A stretch of DNA of 31,247 nucleotides from 2-12-FULL-41-16 sp964390625. Lineage in GTDB: Bacteria > Patescibacteriota > Patescibacteriia > Magasanikbacterales > UBA922. Each line of letters begins with the position of its first letter. Positions within the stretch are counted from its first letter, which is position 1. Shown in pieces: positions 24,034 through 31,195 of the stretch. The notes under the pieces were generated by a model. The model was not told the origin of the DNA, made no database searches, and saw only the letters and a program-made list of their open reading frames with translations. A program made the translations under genes and the position numbers. Location of the stretch: contig CAYMID010000009.1 of the NCBI GenBank assembly GCA_964390625.1, forward strand, positions 1 to 31,247. The letters run 5' to 3'.

Positions 24034-24377
24034 CGTTTCTTCACCTCTTGTTTAAATTTTTTCCACTCTTTTTTTAAAGCTTGTTGTAAATTGGCAGCGG
24101 CTTTCTTGGTTAATTTTTTCTCTTTTGCGTAAGCAGAAATTACACTACTGGCCACAGTCTCAAAACTTTTACGGCTCACATTAGTAACCCCAGCCAACTC
24201 TTGCTTGAGTGAATCATACAGTGATTCAACTATTTGTTTTTGTTCATCACGCCAATTAGTGACTGTATTTTGGGCGTTCTTGACCCAGGCTTTACCACGT
24301 CTGGTCTTGCTTAGTGCCAGTACTGCCCCACTTAACAAAGTACCAAGAAATAAACCCTTTTTAAATCCAGAAGCCAT
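24030..24377 (-). CDS. YtxH-like membrane-anchored protein
   Basis: 115 residues. A single N-terminal hydrophobic segment (KGLFLGTLLSGAVLALS) is followed by an amphipathic, lysine-rich coiled coil (residues about 25-115). This is the YtxH-like pattern, with no known activity. It begins 10 nt after the MBL hydrolase stop and is probably cotranscribed with it. Confidence 0.75.
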   Translation of the reverse strand: MASGFKKGLFLGTLLSGAVLALSKTRRGKAWVKNAQNTVTNWRDEQKQIVESLYDSLKQELAGVTNVSRKSFETVASSVISAYAKEKKLTKKAAANLQQALKKEWKKFKQEVKKR

Positions 24378-24387
24378 ACGTCAAAAA

Positions 24388-25200
24388 TTAAATTTGATAA
24401 ACCTGACCATCTTCTGCCAATGTGATTTGGCCATCAAATCCAGACCGTACACAATCTTGAATCATTGCCACGGCCGCATCTAGACCAGTGTAGTGAGTAA
24501 GCACCAAAGTTTTAACCTCAGTTTCACGCGCGATTACTCCAGCTTTAAATGGACTCAGGTGACCATAACCGGTCGCGGCCGCATCATCACCAATCCGAGC
24601 CGAGGCCTCGCACAAAAAAACGTCTGCACCCTGCGCGACTTCACGCAAACCAGCGCAGTCGCCCGAATCACCAGAATAGGCAAACACCTTGCCCCCTGCT
24701 TCCAACCGAAACGCCAACGCGTCTGCTCGGCCATTACCATGATGTACTGACCGAGCGCTTAACATAGCCTCGCCAATCTGGTGTGTTTGAGTTGAATTGG
24801 TCAAACTGTGCCAATTAATAACCGGCATATCAAACATGGCGCCACCTAAATCAGGATTATAAAAATTCCAGGCCGCTGGGAAATGATCCACAATATGCTG
24901 TGGGCAATACACCTGCCATTCGGCATTACGCGCCGCCCCAGCATCCCACAGCCCGTGGCAAAAAGTCGCTTGCAAAAAATGAATCAAAGCGTTGTGATCT
25001 GGGTGTGGGTGCGAAATTGCAATGTGGTGAAAATCATGGTACGCAAAGCCGCAGGCCTCGAGACTAAATTTAGTGCCCTCGCCACAATCAAACAAAATCT
25101 TTTCAGGACCGATTTCCACCACATATGCTGGCAAGGCCCGATTTTTAATTCCGGTAAGGTGGGAGGCCGCGACACCTGAACCAACAATGGTGAGTTTCAT
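24388..25200 (-). CDS. MBL-fold metallo-hydrolase
   Basis: 270 residues. The metal-binding HPHPDH (His64, His66, Asp68, His69), SGDSGD, the GHLSP loop and LVLTHYTG are present, resembling the RNase Z/arylsulfatase-like branch of the superfamily. The substrate cannot be told; it lacks the exosite typical of RNase Z. It has its own promoter and is divergent from the GreA-like gene. Confidence 0.88.
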   Translation of the reverse strand: MKLTIVGSGVAASHLTGIKNRALPAYVVEIGPEKILFDCGEGTKFSLEACGFAYHDFHHIAISHPHPDHNALIHFLQATFCHGLWDAGAARNAEWQVYCPQHIVDHFPAAWNFYNPDLGGAMFDMPVINWHSLTNSTQTHQIGEAMLSARSVHHGNGRADALAFRLEAGGKVFAYSGDSGDCAGLREVAQGADVFLCEASARIGDDAAATGYGHLSPFKAGVIARETEVKTLVLTHYTGLDAAVAMIQDCVRSGFDGQITLAEDGQVYQI

Positions 25201-25218
25201 ATTCCAGTGATATTAATA

Positions 25219-25247
25219 ATCGTATCGCATACTCAACCAAGGGTCAA
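25219..25247 (-). promoter_or_regulatory. Promoter of the MBL hydrolase unit
   Basis: Leftward -35 TTGACC (25242-25247), 17-bp spacer, -10 TACGAT (25219-25224). Confidence 0.6.
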
Positions 25248-25256
25248 GAAAACCCG

Positions 25257-25285
25257 TTGTTTTTGACCCTAGAAAATGCTACCAT
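25257..25285 (+). promoter_or_regulatory. Promoter of the greA-like unit (leaderless type)
   Basis: -35 TTGTTT (25257-25262), 17-bp spacer, -10 TACCAT (25280-25285), 8 nt before ATG 25294. This supports that ATG over an in-frame ATG at 25276, which would lie before the -10. Confidence 0.5.
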
Positions 25286-25293
25286 TAATCCGT

Positions 25294-25791
25294 ATGCGTA
25301 CCCTTGACCGCAAACCAGGCAAATACGGGCAAATCAAAGCTGACCCGTTTTTGACCTTGGATAAATTTCAAGAATTGGAGCGGCAATTAGCCAGGCTCAA
25401 AAAAAGCCAGCCCGAGGCTGCCGCCGAAGTGGCCCGCTTGGCTGAAATGGGCGATTTTTCCGAAAACTTTGCGTATCAGCACGCCAAAGGACGCTTACGC
25501 GGTATTAACCAGCGCATCTTGGAATTAGAACATACATTAAATCAAGCCCAAGTAATCCAACCTCATAACCTAGACACCGTTGAAATTGGCCACTCCGTTA
25601 CGGTTACGTCCGCTGGCGTCAGCAAAACCTACCAAATCCTTGGCTCCACCGAAACTGACCCACGTCGCGGCGTGATATCGCACAGCTCCCCCATTGGTGC
25701 GGCCCTGTTGGGTCACCGCGTTGGCGACACCGTTGCTATTACCATTGCTAATCAGGCCAAAGAATTTACTATCACTGCTATTACGATATGA
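25294..25791 (+). CDS. greA: GreA/GreB-type transcript cleavage factor
   Basis: 165 residues. The N-terminal coiled coil has the acidic tip GDFSEN with Asp54 and Glu57, which in Gre factors hold the metal for RNA cleavage in stalled RNA polymerase. The C-terminal domain has VEIGHSVTV, RRGVISHSSPIGAALLGHRVGDTVAI. GreA is the closest match, but a related Gre-like protein is possible. It is the first gene of a unit with the SGNH hydrolase (ATGA overlap). Confidence 0.85.
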   Translation: MRTLDRKPGKYGQIKADPFLTLDKFQELERQLARLKKSQPEAAAEVARLAEMGDFSENFAYQHAKGRLRGINQRILELEHTLNQAQVIQPHNLDTVEIGHSVTVTSAGVSKTYQILGSTETDPRRGVISHSSPIGAALLGHRVGDTVAITIANQAKEFTITAITI

Positions 25792-26525
25792 AAAAATACT
25801 GGTTACTTGGTTTAGCGGTTATAATTGCAATTTACCTTAACCAAGCATACGCTCATGTATACAATAACCGTGTCGCGCTGTCCCCGCTTGACCCAAGTCC
25901 AACCGTAGTCACCACCCCCACCACGATTGAAAACGGTGGTGCTGGCCTGGTCTACACGGCCTTTGGCGACAGCCTAACTGCAGGCACCGGTGCCACAACT
26001 GGCACGGCTTCTTACCCATACCAGGTCGGCCTTAAACTGAGCACCGATGATTTTCCCGTTACAATTGTAAACACGGCCGTTCCTGGCGCGACAGCAGCCG
26101 ATGTCCTTAACCAACAAATTCCCAGCATTGACGGACTATTCGGTGATGTAATTACAGTTTCAATTGGCGTTAACGATGTGCACGCGCGCACCCCACTACC
26201 AGAATTTAAAGAAACCGTCCAAAAAATTCTTACTTCACTAAACGAAAGCTCGGCCGATGTTTACATTACCACAATTCCGTATCTAGGAAACAAGCAATTA
26301 TTTTTGCCACCATACCGCTGGTATTTTGATTGGCAAACGCAACGCTATAACCAAATTATCAAAACAGTGGCCGAAGAAATTGGCGTTTCAGTAATCGATC
26401 TATACACACTAAGCCACACCACTGCCTGGACTGGCGATAACTACTACGCCGCTGACGGATTTCACTTATCCGATACTGGTTATTCATTATGGAGTTCCTG
26501 GATATATGACGCACTTAATCACTAA
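25788..26525 (+). CDS. Secreted or anchored SGNH/GDSL hydrolase
   Basis: 245 residues. An N-terminal hydrophobic segment (about 4-22) works as signal or anchor. The GDSL block FGDSLTAG has Ser62; the other family residues are Asn129 (GVND) and Asp223/His226 (DGFHLSD). It should act as an esterase or acetyl transfer/removal enzyme outside the membrane. It overlaps both neighbours (4 nt and 20 nt) and lies next to an acyltransferase-3 protein, a domain often fused to SGNH. Confidence 0.9.
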   Translation: MKKYWLLGLAVIIAIYLNQAYAHVYNNRVALSPLDPSPTVVTTPTTIENGGAGLVYTAFGDSLTAGTGATTGTASYPYQVGLKLSTDDFPVTIVNTAVPGATAADVLNQQIPSIDGLFGDVITVSIGVNDVHARTPLPEFKETVQKILTSLNESSADVYITTIPYLGNKQLFLPPYRWYFDWQTQRYNQIIKTVAEEIGVSVIDLYTLSHTTAWTGDNYYAADGFHLSDTGYSLWSSWIYDALNH

Positions 26526-27585
26526 TGCCATAGCACAAACAAATTTAGTAATTGCCGTACTGGCCCTTGTTTTTTTGGCCACAATTCGCAAGCGGCCACT
26601 CGGTCCACTGTTTCCAAACGAGGCCACGACTGAATTAAAAGGTCTAGCCATTTTGTTCGTTGTGCTTTCGCACATTGGTTATTTTTTGGTCAATGACCAT
26701 GAATTCTTGCAACCACTTTCTAATTATGCAGGTGTGGGCGTTGATTTGTTTTTTATTGTGTCTGGGTACGGATTAGTAGCCAGTGCTTTGCATCGTCCAT
26801 TAACAGTATGGCAATTCTACCGTAAACGCATGGGAAAAATTCTTGCACCAGTGATAATTACCTTACTGCTGTGGTTTGGTCTTGATTATTTAGTGCTTCA
26901 CCAAACTTACCCAACAGTGTTAACAATCAAAAATTTTCTAGGGTTTTTTCCAGTAGCTGATTTATATCGCGAGGTTAATTCACCACTGTGGTTTATCACT
27001 CCACTGTTGGCTTACTACGTGGCGTTTCCACTCGTATTTTGGCGCAAACAGCCATTGATTTCGGCCAGTGCTTTGGCGCTAATGGCGTGGGTGTTAATTT
27101 ATTTCTTACCAGATCTGAATATTGTCAGCGAAAGTTTGGTCAAAATGTACAAACTACACTTCATGGCCTTCCCAGTCGGTATGGCCGTGGCCGCGATTAC
27201 GTCTGAGCCAATTCGTTTAACCACCAAACACCGTTGGATTTGGAGCGCGTTAGCTGGTATTCTCGTTACATATTTGCTTAATAACACTCAGGTTGGTAGC
27301 ACGTGGAAAAACGAGGCCGCCTATAGCACCATCACCGCCTTAGCTTTAGTGGGTGTGTATATGGCCAAACCATTTAACAATAAATTCCTTGCTTTATTTG
27401 GTCTGTATTCATTCGAAATTTATTTATTGCACTGGCCGCTACTGTATCGATATGACTTCTTGTTTAGCGGGGGTGTACCAGCTGGTGTTGCCACTCTGCT
27501 TTACCTCGTGATTTTGTTGGGACTGGGGTACTTACTACAAAACAGCTTGAAAATTGCCTCGCAAAAAATCACTCACACACGCTAA
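26506..27585 (+). CDS. Acyltransferase-3 family membrane protein
   Basis: 359 residues with about ten membrane helices. Motifs are ELKGLAILFVVLSHIGYF (His near residue 56), GVGVDLFFIVSGYGL and RKRMGKILAPV, plus the late FEIYLLHWPLL. Acyltransferase-3 (OafA/YrhL-like) enzymes add acetyl or other acyl groups to envelope sugars. With the SGNH gene just before it (20-nt overlap), it looks like a split version of the usual fusion. A terminator follows. Confidence 0.9.
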   Translation: MTHLITNAIAQTNLVIAVLALVFLATIRKRPLGPLFPNEATTELKGLAILFVVLSHIGYFLVNDHEFLQPLSNYAGVGVDLFFIVSGYGLVASALHRPLTVWQFYRKRMGKILAPVIITLLLWFGLDYLVLHQTYPTVLTIKNFLGFFPVADLYREVNSPLWFITPLLAYYVAFPLVFWRKQPLISASALALMAWVLIYFLPDLNIVSESLVKMYKLHFMAFPVGMAVAAITSEPIRLTTKHRWIWSALAGILVTYLLNNTQVGSTWKNEAAYSTITALALVGVYMAKPFNNKFLALFGLYSFEIYLLHWPLLYRYDFLFSGGVPAGVATLLYLVILLGLGYLLQNSLKIASQKITHTR

Positions 27586-27593
27586 ATTCAATT

Positions 27594-27623
27594 AAAAAAA
27601 GATGACTCAAATCATCTTTTTTT
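27594..27623. terminator. Bidirectional terminator
   Basis: An A-run and GATGA (27594-27605) pair with TCATC and a T-run (27612-27623) around a six-base loop. It serves the acyltransferase gene and, leftward, the tRNA-Asn gene with the intron. Confidence 0.9.
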
Positions 27624-27630
27624 ATACTAG

Positions 27631-28047
27631 CTCGGCGGGTGGGGCTCGAACCCACGACCAATTGGTTACACGTGATCTTTGCTTTCGCAAAGCGTGGACT
27701 ATATCTTCACCCTCGTTATAAATCTGGTCTAGCCAGAAACGTTAGGGTGCGAAGCGCTTCCCCCCGAAGGGGTACTCCCAAATGGGATAGTCTCTGAACC
27801 TTCAATGCTGGGCCTGGAACAATCATAATGATTTTTCCGGTTCCAGCAAAGCTTGGCTGCAGATTGCCATATCCCGAACAAGTCGGGCTTTAGGTTTCCT
27901 GATCCGGTTAACCGGATTTTTCCAAATTAATGGAAAACAGTTCACTTCGTTTTTCATCCGAGCATTACTGCCCGGAGCTGCTATTCAGCTCTCTCACGAG
28001 AGGAGCCGTAGCTACAGCCAACTGCTCTACCACTGAGCTACCGCCGA
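27631..28047 (-). tRNA. tRNA-Asn(GTT) interrupted by a group I intron
   Basis: The 5' exon is 28047-28014 and the 3' exon 27668-27631, 72 nt when joined, without encoded CCA. Arms pair fully: acceptor TCGGCGG/CCGCCGA with G73, D stem GCTC/GAGC, anticodon stem GTTGG/CCAAT, T stem GTGGG/CCCAC. Joined loop CTGTTAA gives anticodon GTT (Asn), and the exons closely resemble Bacillus tRNA-Asn. The split is between the second and third anticodon bases. Loss of the intron would be needed for function. Confidence 0.92.
27669..28013 (-). ncRNA. Group I intron in tRNA-Asn (345 nt, no ORF)
   Basis: The intron ends in G. The 5' exon end GGCUGU pairs with an internal guide GCAGCU (27976-27981), giving the expected U-G pair at the splice site. 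The P7 strands GACUAU (27787-27792) and AUAGUC (27697-27702) pair, with conserved contexts CAGAGACUAU and AAGAUAUAGUC. The GGCAAUC...GCCAAGC block (27851-27868) fits P4/J. A P9-like CUUUGC-GAAA-GCAAAG hairpin lies near 27677-27692. It resembles subgroup IC3 introns of tRNA-Leu in cyanobacteria. No homing endonuclease is encoded. Confidence 0.9.
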
Positions 28048-28072
28048 ATGATTGGTTTAAAGAACTGGCAAA

Positions 28073-28101
28073 AGTATATCAGAATGAACATGGGGTGTCA
28101 A
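28073..28101 (-). promoter_or_regulatory. Promoter of tRNA-Asn (intron copy)
   Basis: Leftward -35 TTGACA (28096-28101), 17-bp spacer, -10 TATACT (28073-28078), about 25 nt before the tRNA 5' end. Confidence 0.8.
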
Positions 28102-28103
28102 GC

Positions 28104-28128
28104 ACAAAAAAAGAAGCGTACAGCTTCT
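28104..28128 (-). terminator. Terminator after tRNA-Gln
   Basis: AGAAGC (28112-28117) and GCTTCT (28123-28128) form a stem, followed leftward by a T-run. It separates tRNA-Gln from the tRNA-Asn promoter. Confidence 0.75.
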
Positions 28129-28139
28129 CTTTTCCCGTG

Positions 28140-28210
28140 TTCCGGGGCAAGGATTCGAACCTCGATACGCAGCTTCAAAGGCTGCTGTCCTACCTTTAGA
28201 CGACCCCGGA
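28140..28210 (-). tRNA. tRNA-Gln(TTG)
   Basis: 71 nt without encoded CCA. Acceptor TCCGGGG/CCCCGGA with A73, D arm GTC-GAC, anticodon stem GCAGC/GCTGC with loop CTTTGAA (anticodon TTG), T stem CGAGG/CCTTG. All arms pair. Confidence 0.95.
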
Positions 28211-28229
28211 ATATCCCTCAATGGAGCAT

Positions 28230-28258
28230 AGTATAGGGGTTCTGAGGCAAATTGTCAA
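28230..28258 (-). promoter_or_regulatory. Promoter of tRNA-Gln
   Basis: Leftward -35 TTGACA (28253-28258), 17-bp spacer, -10 TATACT (28230-28235): full consensus -35 and 5/6 -10. Confidence 0.85.
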
Positions 28259-28266
28259 TTGGCAAT

Positions 28267-29175
28267 TTAGACCTTTAAATACCGCCGCATAGCCACATAG
28301 CTAGTACCCACGGTTAAGACCGAAATAGCCACTAATTGCAGGACAGTAAGTGACCACAAGTGGGCTGCTACATAACTGGATAAAATGGCCTCGCGGTTAA
28401 ACAAAGCCGTGACATATGGTTCGGTATAATGAATAACCAAGCAAATGAATCCATAAGTAGTCAGCAGAGCAAAACCAGAAAATAGCAAAGACGAAACCAC
28501 AAAGGGACCACGCACATACCAGTTACTAGCCCCGACTAACTTTTTAATACTAATTTCAACACGCTGCGTATAAATAGCCACGCGCACAGTGTTAAAAATA
28601 ATGATAATAGCAATTAAACCAAACAAAATAGTGATACCAAACGTAAAACGCTCAATATGTGTGGTGACCTGCTGAATTTTGTTGATTGCATTCTGTGTAT
28701 CGCCCGAAGTTTTATTATCAATAATTTTAGCGTATTCAGGCACAGATAACGCGGTCATGAGTGGTGCATAATCTTGGGTGTCACGCGTGCGTACCACCAA
28801 TGTCGCACCCAGTGGATTGTCGCCAAGTTCTTCGATTGATTTAAGCACTTCGGAATTTCCCTGATAAATCTCGCGGAAACGAGCCAAAGATTGCTCTTTA
28901 TTCAAATACGTAGTCTGAACTACATTAGGATACGCGTCCACAAACGCGCGCACTTCGTTTATCTGAACCTCGGTGGCCAAAGGTTTAAAGTACACACTCA
29001 CGTCGATTTGTTGTTTAACCACTGCAATCGCTTCGCCAGTTAGTACACGCACGGCTAACAGTAAATTAACTGACAATAGCAATAATACCAGCGTTATGAT
29101 GGTCATGAGCGACAAACTAAAATTACGCACCATGTCCTGAAACGCAAATTTAATGATACGGAAAAGTGGCAGCAT
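28267..29175 (-). CDS. ftsX: Cell-division protein FtsX
   Basis: 302 residues with the FtsX layout: helix 1 (about 17-42), an outer domain with VSVYFKP...VRAFVDAYPNVVQTTYLNKEQSLARF, and three later helices (about 175-200, 225-245, 275-297). With FtsE it forms an ABC-like complex that controls peptidoglycan hydrolases at division. It starts 2 nt after the ftsE stop. The C-terminal AMRRYLKV end is typical. Confidence 0.93.
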   Translation of the reverse strand: MLPLFRIIKFAFQDMVRNFSLSLMTIITLVLLLLSVNLLLAVRVLTGEAIAVVKQQIDVSVYFKPLATEVQINEVRAFVDAYPNVVQTTYLNKEQSLARFREIYQGNSEVLKSIEELGDNPLGATLVVRTRDTQDYAPLMTALSVPEYAKIIDNKTSGDTQNAINKIQQVTTHIERFTFGITILFGLIAIIIIFNTVRVAIYTQRVEISIKKLVGASNWYVRGPFVVSSLLFSGFALLTTYGFICLVIHYTEPYVTALFNREAILSSYVAAHLWSLTVLQLVAISVLTVGTSYVAMRRYLKV

Positions 29176-29177
29176 AT

Positions 29178-29858
29178 TTAAAGACGATACTTGCCTTTTG
29201 CCTCATCAGACACAATTTTACCCCCATGAAGAGTGATCACGCGGCGATTCAGACGGTTAACAATGTCACGGTTATGGGTCACTAATACTACCGTGGTGCC
29301 AAAACTATTGATTTTCTTGAGGATTTCGATGATTTCGTGCGTGTTGATAGTGTCCAAGTTGCCAGTTGGTTCATCGGCTACCAAAATTTTGGGCCGGTGC
29401 ACCAACGAACGTGCAATGGCCACTCGCTGCTGCTCGCCCCCAGACAACTGACCAGGATAACGTTCGGCTTTATTTCCAAGACCGACAATCTCAAGCACGC
29501 GGGGCACAACTTCACGAATGCGCTGACTAGGCTCACTCGCCACTTGCAGGGCAAACGCAATATTTTCAGCCACAGTCTTTTTGGACAGCAGCTTAAAATC
29601 CTGAAAAATTACACCGATTTGACGGCGCAATAATGGCACATCACGATACGGAATTTTGGTAATATCCCAACCACCGACTTCGATTTTACCGTGCGATGGA
29701 CGTTCCTCGGCGATCAATACTTTCACGAGCGTAGTTTTGCCAGTACCACTCTGGCCAACAATTGACACAAACTCACCTGGCGCAATCGCCAGTGACACGT
29801 CGTCGAGCCCCACACTGTGGCGGCCGTAGTGTTTACTTACGTTAGTGAGGTTAATCAT
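29178..29858 (-). CDS. ftsE: Cell-division ATP-binding protein FtsE
   Basis: 226 residues. Walker A GQSGTGKT at 35-42, Q-loop FQDFKLL, signature LSGGEQQRVAIARSL, Walker B ILVADEPTGNLD and H-loop VTHNRDIV are intact. FtsE is the ATPase of the FtsEX complex at the septum. ATG 29858 (MINLTNVSKHYG) is chosen over an in-frame ATG three codons earlier, since the family starts there. An inverted repeat covers the -10 and start region. Confidence 0.95.
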   Translation of the reverse strand: MINLTNVSKHYGRHSVGLDDVSLAIAPGEFVSIVGQSGTGKTTLVKVLIAEERPSHGKIEVGGWDITKIPYRDVPLLRRQIGVIFQDFKLLSKKTVAENIAFALQVASEPSQRIREVVPRVLEIVGLGNKAERYPGQLSGGEQQRVAIARSLVHRPKILVADEPTGNLDTINTHEIIEILKKINSFGTTVVLVTHNRDIVNRLNRRVITLHGGKIVSDEAKGKYRL

Positions 29859-29879
29859 ACTGTACAATGTGCACAGTAT
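29857..29879. promoter_or_regulatory. Operator-like inverted repeat at ftsE
   Basis: ATACTGT (29857-29863), 9-bp spacer, ACAGTAT (29873-29879): perfect 7-bp arms. The right arm overlaps the leftward -10 TATACT (29875-29880), and the left arm reaches the ftsE ATG, as a repressor site would. No good -35 is seen. Confidence 0.5.
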
Positions 29880-29892
29880 AACACATTCAATT

Positions 29893-30582
29893 TTATTCGA
29901 CTACTTCAAATGAACCAACTGTGCGATACTCGGTGCCAGCTGGGTCAACTACTAACAAAGTATAGCGACGCTCCCCAACTTCTTCGGTCGTAAATGGTCC
30001 AATTAAATTTCCATTTGAATTTGTGTGGCGTGCACTAATTCGATATGCGTCTTCAGTATCTTCAAAACCAGGTGCGCCAGTTGCTAATCCCATGTCGTAC
30101 ACATATTTTTTGCCCTTTAATTGTGCCAATAAACTTAAACTTTTGCCTACAGGCACTTGGAGGGCGTTTGCCGTAAATTGTAGTCCTGAGATTTTTTGAG
30201 CTTCGACATCAACCACAAACACACCACTTTGCGTCGTGGTCGCACCCTTGGCATCAGTCAAAATATACTGAAATTCATGCTCATCCTCTTGATCAAATGG
30301 GCCCACCGTTGCTTGGCACGTACTGGTTTTTTTGCAGGTTTTAATAATTTTACCATCTAGCAAAATTTGGGTCTTACGTGTTTTGCTTTTAAGTTTAATG
30401 GCCGTGGTAAATTTTTCACCTGGTTGTATTTGCGGATTAGTCCACGAAATATTGGTGAAATATGGATTTTTATATAAAGCTGCTTGCACTGTTTGGTTAC
30501 CACCATCTGTAGCCATAACCTGGTGTACCATAATTCCAGCCATGGTTGCAGCCAACACTGGCAAAATGATAAACTTTTTCAT
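29893..30582 (-). CDS. Secreted protein with Ig-like beta domains
   Basis: 229 residues from ATG 30582. Signal peptide MKKFIILPVLAATMAGIMVHQVMA, then two beta-rich Ig/PKD-like units: about 40-125, with KTRKTQILLDGKIIKTCKKTSTCQATVGPF (a Cys pair that may bond), and about 130-229. No enzyme motif is seen; a surface or adhesive role is possible. It starts 1 nt after the zinc-ribbon gene, with a second in-frame ATG at 30597 overlapping that gene. Confidence 0.78.
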   Translation of the reverse strand: MKKFIILPVLAATMAGIMVHQVMATDGGNQTVQAALYKNPYFTNISWTNPQIQPGEKFTTAIKLKSKTRKTQILLDGKIIKTCKKTSTCQATVGPFDQEDEHEFQYILTDAKGATTTQSGVFVVDVEAQKISGLQFTANALQVPVGKSLSLLAQLKGKKYVYDMGLATGAPGFEDTEDAYRISARHTNSNGNLIGPFTTEEVGERRYTLLVVDPAGTEYRTVGSFEVVE

Positions 30583-30583
30583 A

Positions 30584-30997
30584 TTAAACGCGTTCATCTA
30601 AGATGGCCAAAATGCGGGCCAATTTCGCATTAATTTCGTCAAGTTGTTGCTTAACATTGGTGTCAATCTTGTCCGCCCCAGGTGAACGTGGAGCGCGATC
30701 GCCAAAGCGTGGTCGATCAAAATTCTTTGGTCCGAATTTAGCACCACTGTCTTGCTTTACAAAACAATTGCTGCACAATACTGGTTTGCGACCATTAGGA
30801 CGAAATGGGACTTGGCATTCATTGCCACATTGACTGCAGGTCGCGTCATACATCATGGCGGCACGAGCTGGGCGCTCGCTGCGTTCTGGTCGATCACTTT
30901 TTGAATAGCGCGCTTTTTTGTAACTCCACTCGGTCGATTTAGTCTTTGGTTTGCCACCGCTCTTTCTCCCCTTCCCAACGCGTTCAAAATTAAACAT
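30584..30997 (-). CDS. CxxC-CxxC zinc-ribbon protein (CPR type)
   Basis: 137 residues. A basic, low-complexity start (MFNFERVGKGRKSGGKPKTKSTEW) and many Arg/Ser/Pro residues precede CSQCGNECQVPFRPNGRKPVLCSNCFVKQ, two CxxC pairs that should bind zinc, of a type common in Patescibacteria. A C-terminal coiled coil (KIDTNVKQQLDEINAKLARILAILDERV) may mediate oligomers. It could bind nucleic acid. ATG 30997 is chosen; the longer frame to 31135 runs through a promoter and into the tRNA. Confidence 0.8.
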   Translation of the reverse strand: MFNFERVGKGRKSGGKPKTKSTEWSYKKARYSKSDRPERSERPARAAMMYDATCSQCGNECQVPFRPNGRKPVLCSNCFVKQDSGAKFGPKNFDRPRFGDRAPRSPGADKIDTNVKQQLDEINAKLARILAILDERV

Positions 30998-31008
30998 AGA
31001 ATTTAAAT

Positions 31009-31022
31009 AAGCAAAGCTGCTT
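31009..31022. repeat. Small inverted repeat in the zinc-ribbon leader
   Basis: AAGCA (31009-31013) and TGCTT (31018-31022) around a 4-base loop, between the -10 and the ATG of the zinc-ribbon gene. Confidence 0.3.
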
Positions 31023-31024
31023 AC

Positions 31025-31053
31025 ACTATACGTGATGCAGGCGCAGAATACAA
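31025..31053 (-). promoter_or_regulatory. Promoter of the zinc-ribbon gene
   Basis: Leftward -35 TTGTAT (31048-31053), 17-bp spacer, -10 TATAGT (31025-31030), with a leader of about 20 nt. Confidence 0.6.
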
Positions 31054-31072
31054 GCAAACTCGATCTTAGATG

Positions 31073-31145
31073 CTCCCAGGGCTGGACTCGAACCAGCGAT
31101 ATCCGCGTTAACAGCGCGGTGTTGTACCAACTCAACTACCCGGGA
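31073..31145 (-). tRNA. tRNA-Asn(GTT), uninterrupted
   Basis: 73 nt without encoded CCA. Acceptor TCCCGGG/CCTGGGA (one G-T pair) with G73, anticodon stem CCGCG/CGCGG with loop CTGTTAA (anticodon GTT), T stem GCTGG/CCAGC. It is a second Asn tRNA, different in sequence from the intron-bearing one. Confidence 0.95.
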
Positions 31146-31174
31146 ATAAAAAACTCTCCTGTGCGGAGAGTTTT
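31146..31174. terminator. Terminator just upstream of tRNA-Asn
   Basis: AAAACTCTCC (31150-31159) pairs with GGAGAGTTTT (31165-31174) around a 5-base loop, followed leftward by a T-run that ends at the tRNA 5' end. It probably ends the gene at the right edge; the tRNA may arise from read-through since no separate promoter is evident between them. Confidence 0.8.
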
Positions 31175-31195
31175 GTGTGTGCAAAAACTCACCGC

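Noticed and set aside
27631..28047. Intron removal after U33, giving tRNA-Thr with anticodon TGT
   Set aside because: It can form a short P1 (GGCUGU with ACGGCU), but the exons strongly resemble tRNA-Asn, G73 fits Asn, and splicing after U35 gives a better guide pairing with a U-G at the splice site.
27930..28199. Rightward 89-residue reading frame
   Set aside because: It runs antisense through the intron, the tRNA-Asn 5' exon and most of tRNA-Gln, so it is a chance frame.
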